A DNA stretch of 64,000 bases from Baylisascaris procyonis (taxonomy: Eukaryota > Nematoda > Chromadorea > Rhabditida > Ascarididae), in assembly GCA_037389465.1 (NCBI GenBank), contig JAZARR010000221.1:5806501-5870500 (forward strand), read 5' to 3'. Within the stretch, counting starts at the first letter, position 1; each line of letters begins with the position of its first letter. Shown here piece after piece: positions 1-12,400 of the stretch. The notes below the pieces were generated by a model. That model had not been told where the DNA came from and ran no database searches. It saw only the letters and a program-made list of their open reading frames with translations. The translations under genes and the position numbers were made by a program.

Positions 1-936
1 AACTTTATTAAATTTATAAAATCTAGTATAAATGACTGCCATTAAATATCAACAAATCAAGTCATTGTATATTCAACCAATTTTGACTCGGCTGACTCCA
101 TGCTCAGCTGTCAAACCAATCAAATATACTGCCAGCTTGCCTATGATGGCCAGCTATTCAGAAAAAGCTCTCAGATCAATTCACATGAAATTTTCCTACG
201 ATCTATCCCGTTACTCCCTCGTTTAGTGTAAGTTGGTTTGCGAAGGTGAATGCATTTGAATCGCACATGACCCAAACTAGAGAAAAGGGTCAATCACACA
301 AACTCTGGGACTTCACGAATTGGCCGGCAATAAAACGCCAACATAAACTAATAAGTCAAAGATATAATCATTTCCTAGAAAGATCATTCAAAAGTGTCTA
401 ATTTCTGATGTCTTCAACGTCGTTTCCGATCAAATCAAACCTCAGTACCTGCATAACACCACAGTATAACAACCATTTTTAAAAATCCGCTGCTAAAATT
501 CCATTCTGATTGCATAAAAAAGTCATTTTTAACATCCTGTCAGCCACTAATCCACAAATTTCGGCCACAGAAAAGAGCCGTGAACTTAGAAACAGTGTAA
601 CTACAAAATCTAGTCAGAAATATTCAATCGCAGTTTCCAGGCAAAAAAAAAAAAGGTTTCATCAACGAACTCATTTCAAAAATAATGACTCACAAATTTT
701 GATCAAAGATAGTCAACCATGAGGCATTCTACAAAAGACACGAAAATGATGCTCTCATTCTCCATCGCTAGCAACTTTAATTCTACGAATGAGAGGAGTG
801 AACAGAAAAATCACCAAGACGACAATCGCACTATAAAAAGTTGTAATAAAAGTTTGTGAAAACGCAACAAGTGAAAACTCATTTGAGACAGGCAGGGATG
901 ATACGTGCCCTCGCAATTCAACTGATCAAATCAACG
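1..936. repeat. Segmental duplication block A, copy 1
   Basis: This stretch is nearly collinear with 21582-22507, and its second half matches 24390-24960 as well. Short open frames inside it (for example 32-226 and 510-722 on the plus strand) are preserved in copy 2. The third copy breaks the second frame early, so I do not treat them as genes. At about 936 the similarity to copy 2 stops and jumps to sequence that resumes at 23449 in the other locus. About 940 bp present at 22508-23448 are therefore missing here. Confidence 0.85.
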
Positions 937-1030
937 ATGAATTGAAGTCTCCCACCATAAGCGGACTGCTAATAAAAAAAGATTAAATATGAAACGCCTC
1001 TGGCTGAAGCGCTATTGTGAAAGCACTCAC

Positions 1031-1171
1031 CGTCTGAGGTAGTTGTCTGATTCCTTTGCAGCGACGTTTCAACGGCAACGCTCGTTGTCATGAAGCCGTC
1101 ATAAAAGGCTTCTCGCTTTTCAATCGCTCTCGCTTAAAATGACCCATTTGTCGTCATACTCATATCGTACA
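1031..1171 (-). pseudogene. Paralogous exon with a premature stop (partner of 23538-23678)
   Basis: This 141-bp minus-strand exon-like block is bounded by a TTTCAG acceptor (just above 1171) and a GTGAGT donor (just below 1031). It is the same length as its partner at 23538-23678. The partner is open in the phase that starts with two bases of a split codon, and contains ARAIEKQEAFYDGF. Here the same frame reads ARAIEKREAFYDGF, but a TAA stands where the partner has CAA, just before that motif. Splice signals and length are kept, so the lesion is a single substitution. I see no recognisable domain. It is a pseudo-exon if the exon is real; the surrounding 939-1199 is duplicated at 23449-23708. 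Confidence 0.5.
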
Positions 1172-1189
1172 CTGAAAGAGTAGAATGCA

Positions 1190-2400
1190 ATCACATTATT
1201 TTTCAAAAAAAGAAACAATCAAAGAGAACCAAATTAAAGCATTTTACACCGCTTAACACAAATCTAATAAATAAAATCATCCAAGAATTTTCACACATAC
1301 TCATACAATTTTCCATTCGGATAATCCCCCATGAAATGTAATTTGCACCGCCTACCCTCCGTGACTAATAAATCCCCCATGCCTGCCATCAGAACACCTT
1401 GAAGTCCTTCCTGACACTGGTATACGACCTGCGGCGTTAAAAGAAAACTTCACAACAGCTGCAGAAAAAGCCTACATGCATGTATACCAAAAGCTAGTAG
1501 GAACTACAAGCACTCTTATGGAGTCTACGCTTAGTTCTCTTGAGCAAAACGTGAAACCCCGCTGAGGCGATGTGAGTATTACTGAAAACACCATAACGAG
1601 ACAAACCAATAACAATAAGCCAATAATTATCGAGCAAGAACATAGCTCCTTTCTTAATTGCATCCGATGGTAGTTAAAGACTCACCTGCCCGATCACTCA
1701 TAGCTTAATAAACTCAAACAATTGACTGTACCTACCGATGGGTAGACAAACCCGTTTTAAAAAGCAATCATAGATTGGGAAGGAGGAGCCGTGTTAGGTA
1801 AAAGGAGCCTAAGATTCCGAATACGGAATCGTGTTCTCTTCACGCATATACCAACCTTCAAAAAAAAAACGTCTGTTGAAAACATACACTAAAAATCTCA
1901 GTACCTATGGGTGTAGGCTAGATATAAGCTACGTCAACATCTGCACAGCAAACGCCACAACAAAAGCACAGCAAACGGTAAAAACCGCACGCCACAAAAC
2001 TGCCTCACACTCTTCTCAATGATCAAGGCACCCCACCCAAACACGCATAACACTGAACGCTGCTGCAAAAAGCACTGATTATGTATGCGTGCCTATTGCC
2101 ACCCATTACTTTGGTGCCAACATGACGTTCTAGTAATGGTCAAGATTACGGTAGTCGGCGCCGCGGCCACTTTCACGCAAGCGCTCAGTGATACCAAAGT
2201 AGAGGTCGCATGGCTTACTAGGCAAGTCCGCATCATCCCGCATCTGCATTTGCATTTGCATTTCAAAAGATACCGTACTGCAATTTTCGTGGCTAGGCAA
2301 ACCAACATTTAAAGTAATACAGCACTTAGACTTGACGATAAATACTTGAAGATAAACATAGACCTATTCTCCCCCCTTCCCCCCTTAAATTTTTAATAAC
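1190..2400. repeat. Dispersed module C, copy 1
   Basis: Sequence here recurs at 10255-10960 and 33930-34400, including the stretch around 1470-1700 that has a 63-codon minus-strand frame. A shorter sub-module at about 2060-2200 recurs at 3050-3190, 11130-11280, 25080-25225 and 34500-34650. A CATTTG hexamer is repeated three times near 2246. I find no terminal inverted repeats or target-site duplications, so the transposon class is not established. It may be an old non-autonomous element or simply part of the duplications. Confidence 0.75.
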
Positions 2401-3400
2401 GAAAAAATACCAACGTGAAATATACCAAAAACAATGGCAGAAATGGAACACAACCAATAGTGACATAAACTAAAATAGTAGTAAGATAAATACTTGAAGA
2501 TAAACATAAACAATTGTTAGAAAAATACAAGACAAATAAAGAAATAATTGAATAAAGAGAACTATCCTCATTATACCCAATTTAATAGTAGATATAGGCG
2601 AGAATAAAACCACTTCAACGGTTGTTATATTAACAAAATGCAAATAACCTCTCATATTTAACAGTTTATTCTGTAATAAAAGCGCAGTACGTTAGCCTAC
2701 CAATATAAGTCCCTAATTAGAAACCACGAATTGCATAACATCTTATCGTGAACCACCAATGCCATTTCATACATCTTGGCTATTGGCTATTGCATAGCAT
2801 AACCTAAAACTCTCGGTTATTCGACTCCATCAAACCAAGCCTCACTAAAAATCTCAGTACCTATAGGTGTAGGCTAGATATACACTACGCCACACATCTG
2901 CACAGCAAACAGCACACAACAGCACAACAAATGGTAAGAACCGTGTGCCACAAGACTACTGCACACGCTTACCACTGACCAGCGCACCACAACACCCCTC
3001 TGCCTCAACGCCACCCACCCCAACACCAATAACACTGAGCGCCGCTGCAAAAAGCACTGCTTATATATGCGTGCCTATTGCCACCCATTACTTTGGTGCC
3101 AACATGACGTTCTACGTCATGGTCAAGATTACGATAGTTTGCGTTGCGGTCATTTTCACGCGAGCGCTCAGTGATACTCAAGTAGAGGTCGCATGGTCAC
3201 TAGGCAAGTGGGCATCTTCCCTCATCTGCGTTTGATACCGTATTGCAATTTTCGTGGCGAGACAAACCAACATTTAAAGTAATACAGCACCAAGACTTGA
3301 GAAACATGCCATTCTCCCCCCCCCTCCCGCTCCCCTTAAATTTTTAATAACGAAAGAATATCACCGTGAAATATACCAAAAACTATGGCAGAAACATTCT
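2400..3400. repeat. Dispersed module C, second adjacent copy
   Basis: The interval 2380-2845 matches 25380-25815. The interval 2845-3340 matches both 1890-2400 and 10940-11280, so module C is present twice in a row. Around 2810 there is a single copy of the unit that forms a seven-copy 46-bp array at 25785. A perfect inverted repeat CATGACGT-TCT-ACGTCATG lies at 3103-3121. Confidence 0.75.
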
Positions 3401-3413
3401 TTCCTTATTATCA

Positions 3414-4205
3414 ACTGAAGTCGCTCCATGGTCCCACAGTTATTTTCATTTCAATACATAAAACACATCAATAGGTCGTTGTGACAACAAAGACGATGAA
3501 GTGAACCATCGGAACGATAGCCAAAAATCTTAAGCAATGCAAAAGCGGAAACGAACCTCAACGAGATGAGTTCGGAGCTGATTGCAATGACTTGCTCGGA
3601 TACAGCGACCATTGCTCCTCAGTGCTTGCCCATCGCCGTCCGCGCGCTCGGTGCCACGGTGCACTTCTAATTCGTCCCCTTTATTTCCGCATTAGATATA
3701 TTTCTATGACGATACTTTCGAAGGAACGCAGAATCTGAAAAGCACCATAAGAAAAGTCAAGAGAACCATATAGATGAGTATCTATATTCCTAGAAAAAAC
3801 CAAACGGCTCTTCAACTCTGCAGTGTCCCTTTTTCCCTGCGCACAAGCATTGAATCAGTCTTTCGATTCTAATTGTCTATACAATAGCTGGCTCGATTTA
3901 TATTACAAAAGCAACAGCAAAATTGGAATAGTAAAATCGCAATTCGATCACGAATTACATCTCGACCAGCCTATAGTAGCAATAAAGAATAAGATCCTGC
4001 CTATTCCTCTAAACCTTGACCACTGTACTGTCGCCTAGGCACGATGCGACAATCCAAATCAAATATTATGAAACATGTTACAACTCACAAGCATTACACA
4101 TCAAATGTAGGAATAAATTTGGGCGTATATTAACACCGACAACACAAACTTGAACATCACCTGTAAGACCTCCAATGAAAACGTTTACAAATTTTGCAAT
4201 AACAA
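3414..4205. repeat. Segmental duplication block D, copy 1
   Basis: Matches 12401-13460. This copy lacks about 270 bp present at 13120-13388 in the other; the flanking sequence rejoins at about 4130. A plus-strand open frame at 3823-4038 is preserved, almost residue for residue, at about 12813-13028. It has no recognisable domain, and its conservation may only reflect how recent the duplication is. Confidence 0.8.
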
Positions 4206-4459
4206 ACCGAAAAAGATATTCTTTTGAGTTCCATATTCCTCTCTACCCTTCATCATCGTCTCTACCATCAAAATTTTGCTCATTTTAGAAAACAGCAATT
4301 TCCTTCCCCACTCTAATGACCTCCACAGCGCTCTTCATTGCCCAGACCTTTACGATTCCCCGTTTTCGGAGGACGCCAGGTAATTGTTTCCCCATCTTCG
4401 CGGAAACTCCAATCCTTAGAGGACTTCAACTTTCAACGAGCGCTGAGCCCGTCTCCCCC

Positions 4460-7041
4460 TCCTTTTCCACACCGTTCGGCACTCAAGTACCAAAAACCAT
4501 TCCAAATTCGCAAACTTTTAAAAAGGCTTTCAAATGCTACTATTAATTCCCATGATTTCATTACAGCCACAATTTGCTCTTATTGCCAGCTTATTGAATT
4601 ACGTTAACAACAAAAAGAACTAACCGAAGTCACAAACTTACATAACTTTCAATAAACAGTATCCTCATAATAAAAAATTCTGTAGCCACTACCGCTTTGT
4701 GGATAATGGTTCAAAATGAGTCCGAATATCCACAATATGAATTCCCTCAAACTAATGGAGAATATTTCGAGGTAAAATATGCGAAGAAATCTCCGCGAAG
4801 AATTTTATGCAACAGTGAAAATCTCCATAATACGAGTTCTTGCTATGCACAAGAACAAGAAGAGAAGGTTGACTAAAAAAAACTCAATTTACCAACCTGT
4901 TCCCCTCTGAAGTCGCCATCATCCCGAATCGGTTGCCAATGCTTAATGATTTTTGGATCGGAACTTATGGGCAATCCCAACACCTGAAATTAAAGAATAC
5001 GTTCCTGAATCATATAGTATTGTCGTAAGGAGAAATTTCCAGCTTGGAATGAGAATGTGGGAGAAACTCGGTGAAAAAAAGTCTAACAGGATATGAGGGG
5101 TGGTCAGAAAGAGGCACGAAAAAAGACGATCTGACAAAACATAAGTTCATTTGACCATTTCAAACGCGGCTACAGATATACTGAAAGCTCTCATAGAGGA
5201 AGAGATGAAGAAAAGGAAAGGATTCAGACATACTACCGAGCAGTTGTAATGCGCCGTCAGCGCTAAATTCAAAAATCAGCTACCAAAATAGTAGACCCTT
5301 AGAAACGTTCATTGCAATATTCGAATAATCTGTGAACAAACCCCCAATCTAGATAACGTTCTGCAGTAATTTTGCCCAGCCTATATGATCAAATGTGACC
5401 AAAATCTGATCAATTTCAGCCCTATGAATCTCGTGACCAATAGAAGAATGCTATGAAACTCAAATATAAGATATGAATGTAGATCAACTCGTTTAAAATC
5501 AAATCATTTACCTGTTGCAGCATTATCCAAATTCTTACCTATACCTAAAATAACGAACTAAATTATTACTATGAATAGTTTTCAGTGCAAAGTTATCTCT
5601 ATGGAAAAAAAAATGAAATCATCTTTCAGCTGCTAAAGAAAATGTACAAAAGAAAAGGATTCCAGCGAGACGTTTGCTACTTTTGGTGAACGAATCGAGG
5701 CGGAAATGTCCAACTATAAGGTGATCGAGATCAGTTTGTAACAGACGAAAGTCCTAATCAACAAAAATCAAGCACTTAGCTATTTCTCCTCTTTTCGCAG
5801 ATTTAAAAACTGTTCTTATTAAAAAATATGATATATAATATCCTCATATAGAATATATAAATACCCTCACAAAATATATATTTAAAAATGTAAGAAATAT
5901 AAAAAATACCTCCATCGAAGAAATGGTAACGTCGCGATCGCAAATGAATATTCCGGTAAGGGAAAAGGTGGCGAATGACAAACCACTGACCTATAATACG
6001 ATGAGTGGACGATAGCGCCGAGAAATAAGGAAGCATGAAAAATTAGGATGAAGATTATGTGGGTAAAAAGTGGAAAAATGCTCAAAAAAATCTAGTGATT
6101 TGATATTCTCCTACAGTGTTACTTGCTCAACTGTGCCTACTTATACCACATTATATCTCTATGTGCTATAAATCACTTATAACAATAACAATATTAGTGC
6201 TCAACAACCATATTATTATACCTATAAAAGAACGATCAGCCAAGCGATTTAATAGCGAACTCGATGAAAGGATGATAAGGAATCGAAAGCGCTCAAAAAA
6301 CATCCGTATATCGACTTCTGGTATCCGCCTCCAGGGCATATCGGCAGTGCCCAACAAAATCCCGCTTGATAAAAGAGATGTAAAGAAGCAATTTCTGAAA
6401 TCATCATTAAAAAATGAATATCATTTCAAATGAATTATACATTTCCTTTAGATACCAATTAAACAGAAATTTCACGTACTCCTTTCAAATAAGGAATTGC
6501 CGTATATTTTCAAAAGAATAGCGGTAGTCGACTCGATGATCCCACATCACACTCCCCTTCTCCGACTATCTGCGCTCTTCTTTCGGCATATTATTCTAAT
6601 TTCACAAGGATAGCAGTGGCCGGATAAACCTCAGTGTGCTATCACGATCTCATTTTCTCAATCAGTATTAGTAATTCATCAAGCAAACGCAAACCTTGTT
6701 CAGTATAAGTGTGAGATCGTGGAATGTTATATCCTTGAGGCCATATGAAGATCAACACCAGCTTTCCTATCGCTGGTGGATGGCACACTCGGCGATCCAT
6801 GTGGGGATCCATCGTCTGGGATGTTCCAACCACAAGCTTTCAGGTTTTCTTTAAGCCGATCGAATAACTCCCGCAGTGGGTCACAGGTTTAGATCCTTTT
6901 CTTTGTCCTTGTTACCGCTGCAAGCAACACATTTGTTATATTCAAACTAAATCCTCGAATGTTAAACATCTCAGAGAACTATCCTGCAAAGATGACTGTG
7001 CTTATTTCACAGTTGTAAGAAATATTTTACCGAATAAGCAA
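4460..7041. repeat. Segmental duplication block E, copy 1
   Basis: About 2.6 kb collinear with 27810-30441, with small indels. It contains the exon candidate at 4897-4983 and a plus-strand frame at about 6220-6430 kept open in both copies. It also holds a minus-strand stretch at about 6642-6890 with two overlapping open frames. In one of these, copy 1 has TAA where copy 2 has CAA. Similarity ends abruptly at 7041, where mitochondrial-type sequence begins; copy 2 runs into unrelated DNA after 30441. Confidence 0.85.
4897..4983 (-). CDS. Internal exon candidate in block E, copy 1
   Basis: An 87-bp minus-strand exon candidate of 29 full codons, phase 0 at both ends. It follows an acceptor TTTAATTTCAG and is followed by a GTTGGT donor. 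The peptide ends with IRDDGDFRGEQ. The paralogous block at 28306-28383 keeps both splice sites, the phase and the open frame, and differs by an in-frame 9-base gap plus substitutions. A length change in a multiple of three with the frame kept in both copies favours real coding sequence. I recognise no domain. A possible 26-bp exon upstream (5237-5262) would keep the phase. Confidence 0.5.
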
Positions 7042-7357
7042 CGTCACTTACGCGCTAACAGGACCATCACCAGAAAACAAACTATTAGAAAACAACACCA
7101 AAAGTACCTGACTGCAAGTCAAATGTACAAACATATACTAAAACATCAATCAAAATTGAAGTTCTCCCCATAGACAATGAAGTATAATAAAATTATACTA
7201 TAGTTTTCAACAAGAGAAAACATCAAAAACGGTGCGATGAACCTTACAGACTAAACTCATCCTATCTTATTCAACATAAGGCCACTATCCCCTCAGTCTG
7301 CACTTAATTATACTAAAAATATAACGAAGACCATAAAACTTAAAAATAAAAAAAAAC
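7042..7357 (-). other. Mitochondrial-type sequence downstream of cox1, gene unresolved
   Basis: The base composition continues that of the cox1 NUMT (T- and G-rich on the minus strand), and part of it (7200-7350) is duplicated at 14940-15090. Near 7115 the minus strand can form a five-pair anticodon-like stem (two G-U pairs) around a loop CTTGCAG, which would be a mitochondrial tRNA-Ala(TGC). The rest of that tRNA is not convincing. The 7200-7310 part could be a degraded protein gene next to cox1, but I could not match it. Confidence 0.35.
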
Positions 7358-8905
7358 CTATAAAAATCTCAGCCTAATATCTATGACCAAAAACAGACCC
7401 CTAAAACTATATTCAGGTCTTCTATTCACATTCACATAATAATGAAACAAAAAAAGACGATGATCTATAAAAGACTCCAACAAAATATAATTAGATAAAA
7501 ACAAAGCAAAAACACTAATGATAGACGCATAAGAAGCCATAATATTTCAAAAAGAATAAATGCCAGGATAACCCACATACTTACGAGGGTAACCAAGAAT
7601 ATCAGCGAAATGCAAAGGAAAAAAGTTAAAAATTAACATCAATAAATATAAGAACAAAAACCCTCCTTATCATCTTCTTATCATAGACAAAACGAATAAC
7701 AAAACACCACAAAGTCACACCCGTAAAGATTCCAAAAACAGCCCCCCCTCCCCACCCCCATTAAGAACGTAATGAAAATGTATGACAACATAATAAGTAT
7801 CATGCAAAATAACATCCAAACTAGAATTAGAAAGTATAACTAAAGTCAACCCATAAGTAGTAAACAAAAAACAAACCCCATAACTCACAAAAGCAAAGAT
7901 TGAAACACCATTTTTATACCAACAACGAAGCCAACCAACTAAAAACCTTAACAACCATAAACCGCGATAACCATAGTAGCCGCAGTAAAATACGCCCAGG
8001 AATCCAAATCCATACCCACAGTATGGTACGCTCAAGCAACATAACCAATCAAAACTCAAATCAAAAAACCAATACTCAAAATAGCATAAACTATACCCAA
8101 AGAACCAAAAACCTTCTTCTTACCAGTTAAATACATCCTACTCTGACTTATAATACCGAATGCAGGCAAAATCAAAATATAAACCTCAAGATGACCAAAA
8201 AATTAAAATAAATACTGATAGATCGAAGGATTACCACCAGTGGTAGAATCAAAAATAAGAAGTATTAAGATTACGATCAGTCGACAATATAGTAATAGCC
8301 CCTGGAAAAACAGGTAAAGATAAAACCAACAAAAAGGAGCTTCAAATACCGTTCAAACAAACAAACTCATATGCTAGAAAGAGATAGAACTCCTACGGTA
8401 ATTCTCAGTAGCAGTCATAAAATTAACAGATAGACCTAATATCAGCATAATGTAAACTGAAAATAGTAAGATCCACCCTACTAGCAGGATATCCCATAGT
8501 ACTCAAAGGAGGATGAACAATCCAACTAGTACGATAACCTATATCCACGGAACAAGCATTAAAAATCAAAAACATAACAGTAGGCAACAACCAAAAGCTC
8601 AAATTATTCAAACGTTGGTAGCTCATATCAAGAGTCCCCAACATCAAAGGTAACATTCAATTACCAAAACCACCGATCATAGTAGGCATAACCATAAAAA
8701 TTCATTAAAACAGCATCAGCAGTAATAAAGAATTATACAACTGACCTCTACCCAAAAGGAAACCACATTTAGCCAACTCCAAACGAATCACCAAAGGCAA
8801 CCTCATACCAACAATACCAGATAACAAACCAAACAAAAAATACAAAGTACCAGTATCGTTATGATTTCACCCCTCCAACTGAACAGACAACCCAACTTGA
8901 TATCA
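7358..8905 (-). pseudogene. cox1: NUMT: mitochondrial cox1, copy 1 (nearly full length, frameshifted)
   Basis: The minus strand encodes most of cytochrome c oxidase subunit I, the haem-copper catalytic core of respiratory complex IV, in several broken frames. In order: GGFGN then LPLMLG, FWLLPT, HPPLSTMGYP, the [19 protein letters not shown] stretch near 8080-8150, [14 protein letters not shown] with HFHYVL, and the C-terminus with YILLESFIDHR and PEYS near 7410. TGA falls at Trp positions (GGFGN-W) and two AGA codons before PEYS read as Ser under the invertebrate mitochondrial code, giving NSSPEYS. Frame breaks (for example around 7740, where the expected segment after HFHYVL is scrambled) exclude function in the nucleus. 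The N-terminal end is cut at about 8905, where unrelated sequence starts. Confidence 0.93.
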
Positions 8906-9864
8906 ACTTATCTTTCCATCCTTCAATACCTCACAGACGATCACCTAAACGGTGCTAATTTTTGATTCAAAGTGGAAATCCGATGATTTCCTGAGAAAGA
9001 CATAGAGAAATGCACGACGTAACGATTTTGAAATGGTCTCATTCGAGAAGCAAAAATGCCTAACCAGCCAATTGTGGTCGTAGCGTACAGGTGGTGCACA
9101 TTCCCCAATTATGATCTTCTTTTCAGTCTTTTGTTCGACAGCCGCATAAGCCGGCTCGTCGGCTAAAAACGATAAGTGACTATCTCGTCGTACTTGACTT
9201 CCCAATATTTTGCCACCTAAGGAATTGATGGAAAACCCTTAGATGGCCACACTTGAGGTGGTCCATCAATACCAAGTTTCCCGAGAATTTTGGGCTCGAT
9301 TTGCTCAAGACAAATTTTCGCGAATTGGTCCCGAGCTTCAGCTCAACTATGACAAGTGTGGTTATTGCGCCAAACATTGGGTAGCCAGGAACAATGCAAC
9401 AAGCCCCAAATGAGCACCGCTAGCCACCGGCCAAGTACATTTCTTCGCGACGCTCTACCCCAATCAACCAACCAATCTGAGTTCACCAGCAGGTTCTATT
9501 CGTATGTAACACCTCTCGCCAACTCTCCGCCCTCCTTCCACAAAACATTTCCGAACTTCCTCAATACGCCTTTTTATCTGCTTCTCACGCCGATATACGT
9601 TCACTGCGAAAAGCACGTTAAATCACCCTTGTTATATCGGTCCATAAAATCAATAAGCATTCAGGATTCACGCCAAATGCTTTACAAGGTGACCAAAAAA
9701 CGACAAGCATTTTGCCTGTATCCTTCAATACTTGAGAAAGCGATTTTAACTATGATGCAGTTATTCGAGGATATCGATGTCACTTCAATGGAAATAGTGT
9801 TTATTAGTTAAGTGTTAGTACAAAAAAATCGAACAAATACATCAATTTATAGAAAGGTAAAAAC
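8906..9864. other. Unrecognised, moderately GC-rich segment
   Basis: This segment abuts the truncated end of cox1 copy 1 and is not repeated elsewhere in the window. It is richer in G+C than its surroundings. It has overlapping open frames on both strands: minus 8945-9205 and 9180-9377, and plus 9356-9811 (151 codons, the longest open frame outside the NUMTs and minisatellites). None shows a domain, transposase signature or signal peptide that I recognise. It could be the inserted sequence that truncated the NUMT, or exonic DNA. Confidence 0.35.
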
Positions 9865-9945
9865 CATAGGGCACTGCGATGACAACATTGCCAAGCAAAG
9901 AGGGACACAGACGCAAGAATAAACACAAAGGCAGTCGCGGCATGG
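9865..9945. repeat. Short duplicated segment (partner at about 24237-24330)
   Basis: About 80 bp around the sequence ending GCGGCATGGGCAGTGA match 24240-24330 nearly exactly. In the partner the GGCATGGGCA element is repeated further downstream. I see no coding potential. Confidence 0.7.
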
Positions 9946-10254
9946 GCAGTGACCGACCGATCGACAAATAGTGAACCCTAATATGGATGCATCGTCAAGG
10001 GGACAGCCACGAAACTTTACTCAGCATTCGTCTTTGAAATATTGTTTGCATAAATTCGCGAAATGATAGAAAGAAATAAATCTTTTATCTTTTGCCCTTC
10101 TTCACTATATCCTTGCAATGCTACTCTTATCTATGAAGTAAAGCCCACTCGAACGAATATGCAAATTGAATGACATCCCTATTGCCCATAAGAAGACTGC
10201 TCATTCCTGACATGAGCTGAACAAAAAAGAGAATCGAAGGAATGTGACAATCGT

Positions 10255-11290
10255 TTCTACATTTCAAAAAAAAAGAAACGATCAAACAGAAATATATTAA
10301 TGCATTTTACAGCGCTCGATGCAAATATAATTGAAAAAATCAACCAAGAAACGCATACTCATACAAGTTCCATTTGAATAATCCCCTATGAAATGTAATT
10401 TGCACCGCCTACTCTCCGCGACTAATAAACCCCCCATGCCTGCCATCAGATGATCTTGAAGTCCTTTGTGCCACTAGCATACGACCTGTGGCATTAAAAG
10501 AAAACCACAACAGCTGCTGAAAAAGCCTACATGCATGTATACCAAAAGCTAGTAGGAGCTACAAGCACTCTCATGGAGTCTACGCTTAGTTCCCTTGGGC
10601 AAAACGTGAAACCCCGCTGAGGCGATGTGATTATTACTGAAGATACCATAACGAGACAAACCAATAACATTAAGCCAATAATTATCGAGCAAGAATATAG
10701 CTCCTTTCTTAATTGCACCCGTTAGCAGTTAAAGACTCACCCGCCCGACCACTCGCAGTTTAATAAACTCAAACACATGGATATATCTACCGATGGCCAG
10801 ACAAATCTGTTTTAAAAAGCAATCATAGATTAGCAAGGAGGAGCCAGTAAAAGGAGCCTAAGGTTATGAGTAAGGATTCATGTCCTCTTCACGCATATAA
10901 GAATCTTTTAAAAAACGTCTGTTGAAAACGCACACCTATAAAAATCTCAGTACCTATAAGTGCGGGCTAGATATACAGTACGCCACACATCTGCACAGCA
11001 AACGGCACACAACATCACAGCAAACGGCGAGAACCGTGTGCCACAAAACTACGGCACACGCTTAACACTGACCAGCACACCACAACACCCCTCTGCCTCA
11101 ACGCACCCCACCCCAACACGAATAACAGTGAACGCTGCTGCAAAAAGCACTGCTCATATATGCGTGCCTATTGCCACCCATTACTTTGGTGCCAACATGA
11201 CGTTCTACGTCATGGTCAAGATTACGGGAGTATGCGGTGCGATCACTTTCACGCGAGCAAGCGTTCGCGCTCAGTGATATTCAAGTAGAC
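10255..11290. repeat. Dispersed module C, copy at 10.3 kb
   Basis: The interval 10255-10960 matches 1190-1900. The interval 10940-11280 matches 2845-3190, so relative to copy 1 about 950 bp are absent and a single sub-module remains. The 63-codon minus-strand frame at 10527-10718 matches that at 1472-1663. The palindrome CATGACGT-TCT-ACGTCATG is at 11196-11214. Confidence 0.8.
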
Positions 11291-12400
11291 CTAGGCCGTT
11301 GCACAGGGACTAACTCCATCCTTCTTGAGCCAACTCTGCCCTCTCGCGCTCGTCGGCACAGAAATACCCCCTCTCAAAAGATTTTCTTACAAGATTTTTG
11401 GCGAGTGACCTTTTTTCCCCAAAAATCCGGGACTTCATGGCGAATTCTATTCTAAGTAATAAGGCACATTTACCAGCACAGAGTAGCAATTTTAAACTGC
11501 TTCTTTCTCCGTTTTTCGCCCCGTCCGTCTTCTCTGATTTTAGTGACATTCGTCTCAGCACGATAGACGAAAGGGTATTCGCATGGCTGAAAAGAATAGC
11601 CCCCTTTTAAGGTAATACTTCAGGACATTAATTGAAACATAATTGGAACTCAAAAGAGTAGCACAATCTCAGCAACGTGTTCCATAAGAGTATCACAGAA
11701 TTTCATAACCACAGCTTTCGCGATTCCCTAATTGAAACTGCTACAGATGCAGAAATATACATGTGCACGTATGCATAAAAATGATGTTGCCGTTATGCGC
11801 GTCGGCAAGGATATATAAAAGCCGATAAAACAAAGAGATGCAAAGGAAATAGAATGATTCAGATATTAGAAAGCACAAATGAATGCAAAACGACAGCCGA
11901 GCAGTAAGCAACACTTCATAACCCAACTCTATTATCCACAAATGGCAATGAAACTGAGGTGTCTTCCCTGCCTTTTCAATAAAACATTGCAACCTATTTC
12001 CCGATGTATGCGAATAGGATTGTAGATATAAACTATAAGGCGGAAAATATGCAATTAACTGGTTAATGCATTATAAAAAAGACGTTTTCATGAGAACATT
12101 CAACAAGAATTATTAGCGAGGACGCAAAAATTGACAACCATTCGTTGAAACAGTCAGTGCAATTTCACTATGAAAGATATTCAATCACAGCAATTCATAA
12201 GGATAAATTTCTAAAGAGTAAGAGAATATATTCTGTCAATCTCCATCTACTTAATTGTTCATTTAAACAAAAGAACATCGATCTGTTTAATGCGAACACA
12301 ATGAGCCATGAAATATTGATAAAGACTATTTCAGATCAAAACAAAGCAAAGCAAAATCTACAAACTTCTCGCCATTGCAGGGAAGAATGTGATTGGCTGT
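11291..12400. other. Mostly non-coding; 11291-11610 shared with 34665-35040
   Basis: The first 320 bp resemble 34665-35040 (both have CCGTCCGTCTTCT, then GACATTC...TCAGCA, then GACGAAAGG). The similarity is patchier than in the other blocks. The remainder (11610-12400) is AT-rich, with only short open frames and no features I recognise. Confidence 0.5.

Noticed and set aside
32..226. 64-codon plus frame kept almost unchanged at 21613-21807
   Set aside because: Identity is explained by recent duplication of the whole block. There are no splice sites, no start context and no recognisable domain.
1033..1048. TGAGGTAGTTG, like the let-7 microRNA seed (also near 23542)
   Set aside because: It is the complement of the exon end next to the splice donor. 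The sequence beyond the seed does not match let-7, and no precursor hairpin is visible.
1472..1663. 63-codon hydrophobic minus frame repeated at 10527-10718
   Set aside because: It lies in the dispersed module C and is disrupted in the copy at about 33960. It looks like a by-product of the repeat.
6116..6433. Plus frame open in both block E copies, Lys/Arg-rich
   Set aside because: The minus strand is also open over much of it in both copies. The duplication is too recent for open frames to be informative, and there is no domain.
7042..7200. A mitochondrial tRNA-Ala gene
   Set aside because: Only an anticodon-arm-like structure with G-U pairs is visible; acceptor and D-arm pairing could not be confirmed. 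It is mentioned within the feature and not called.
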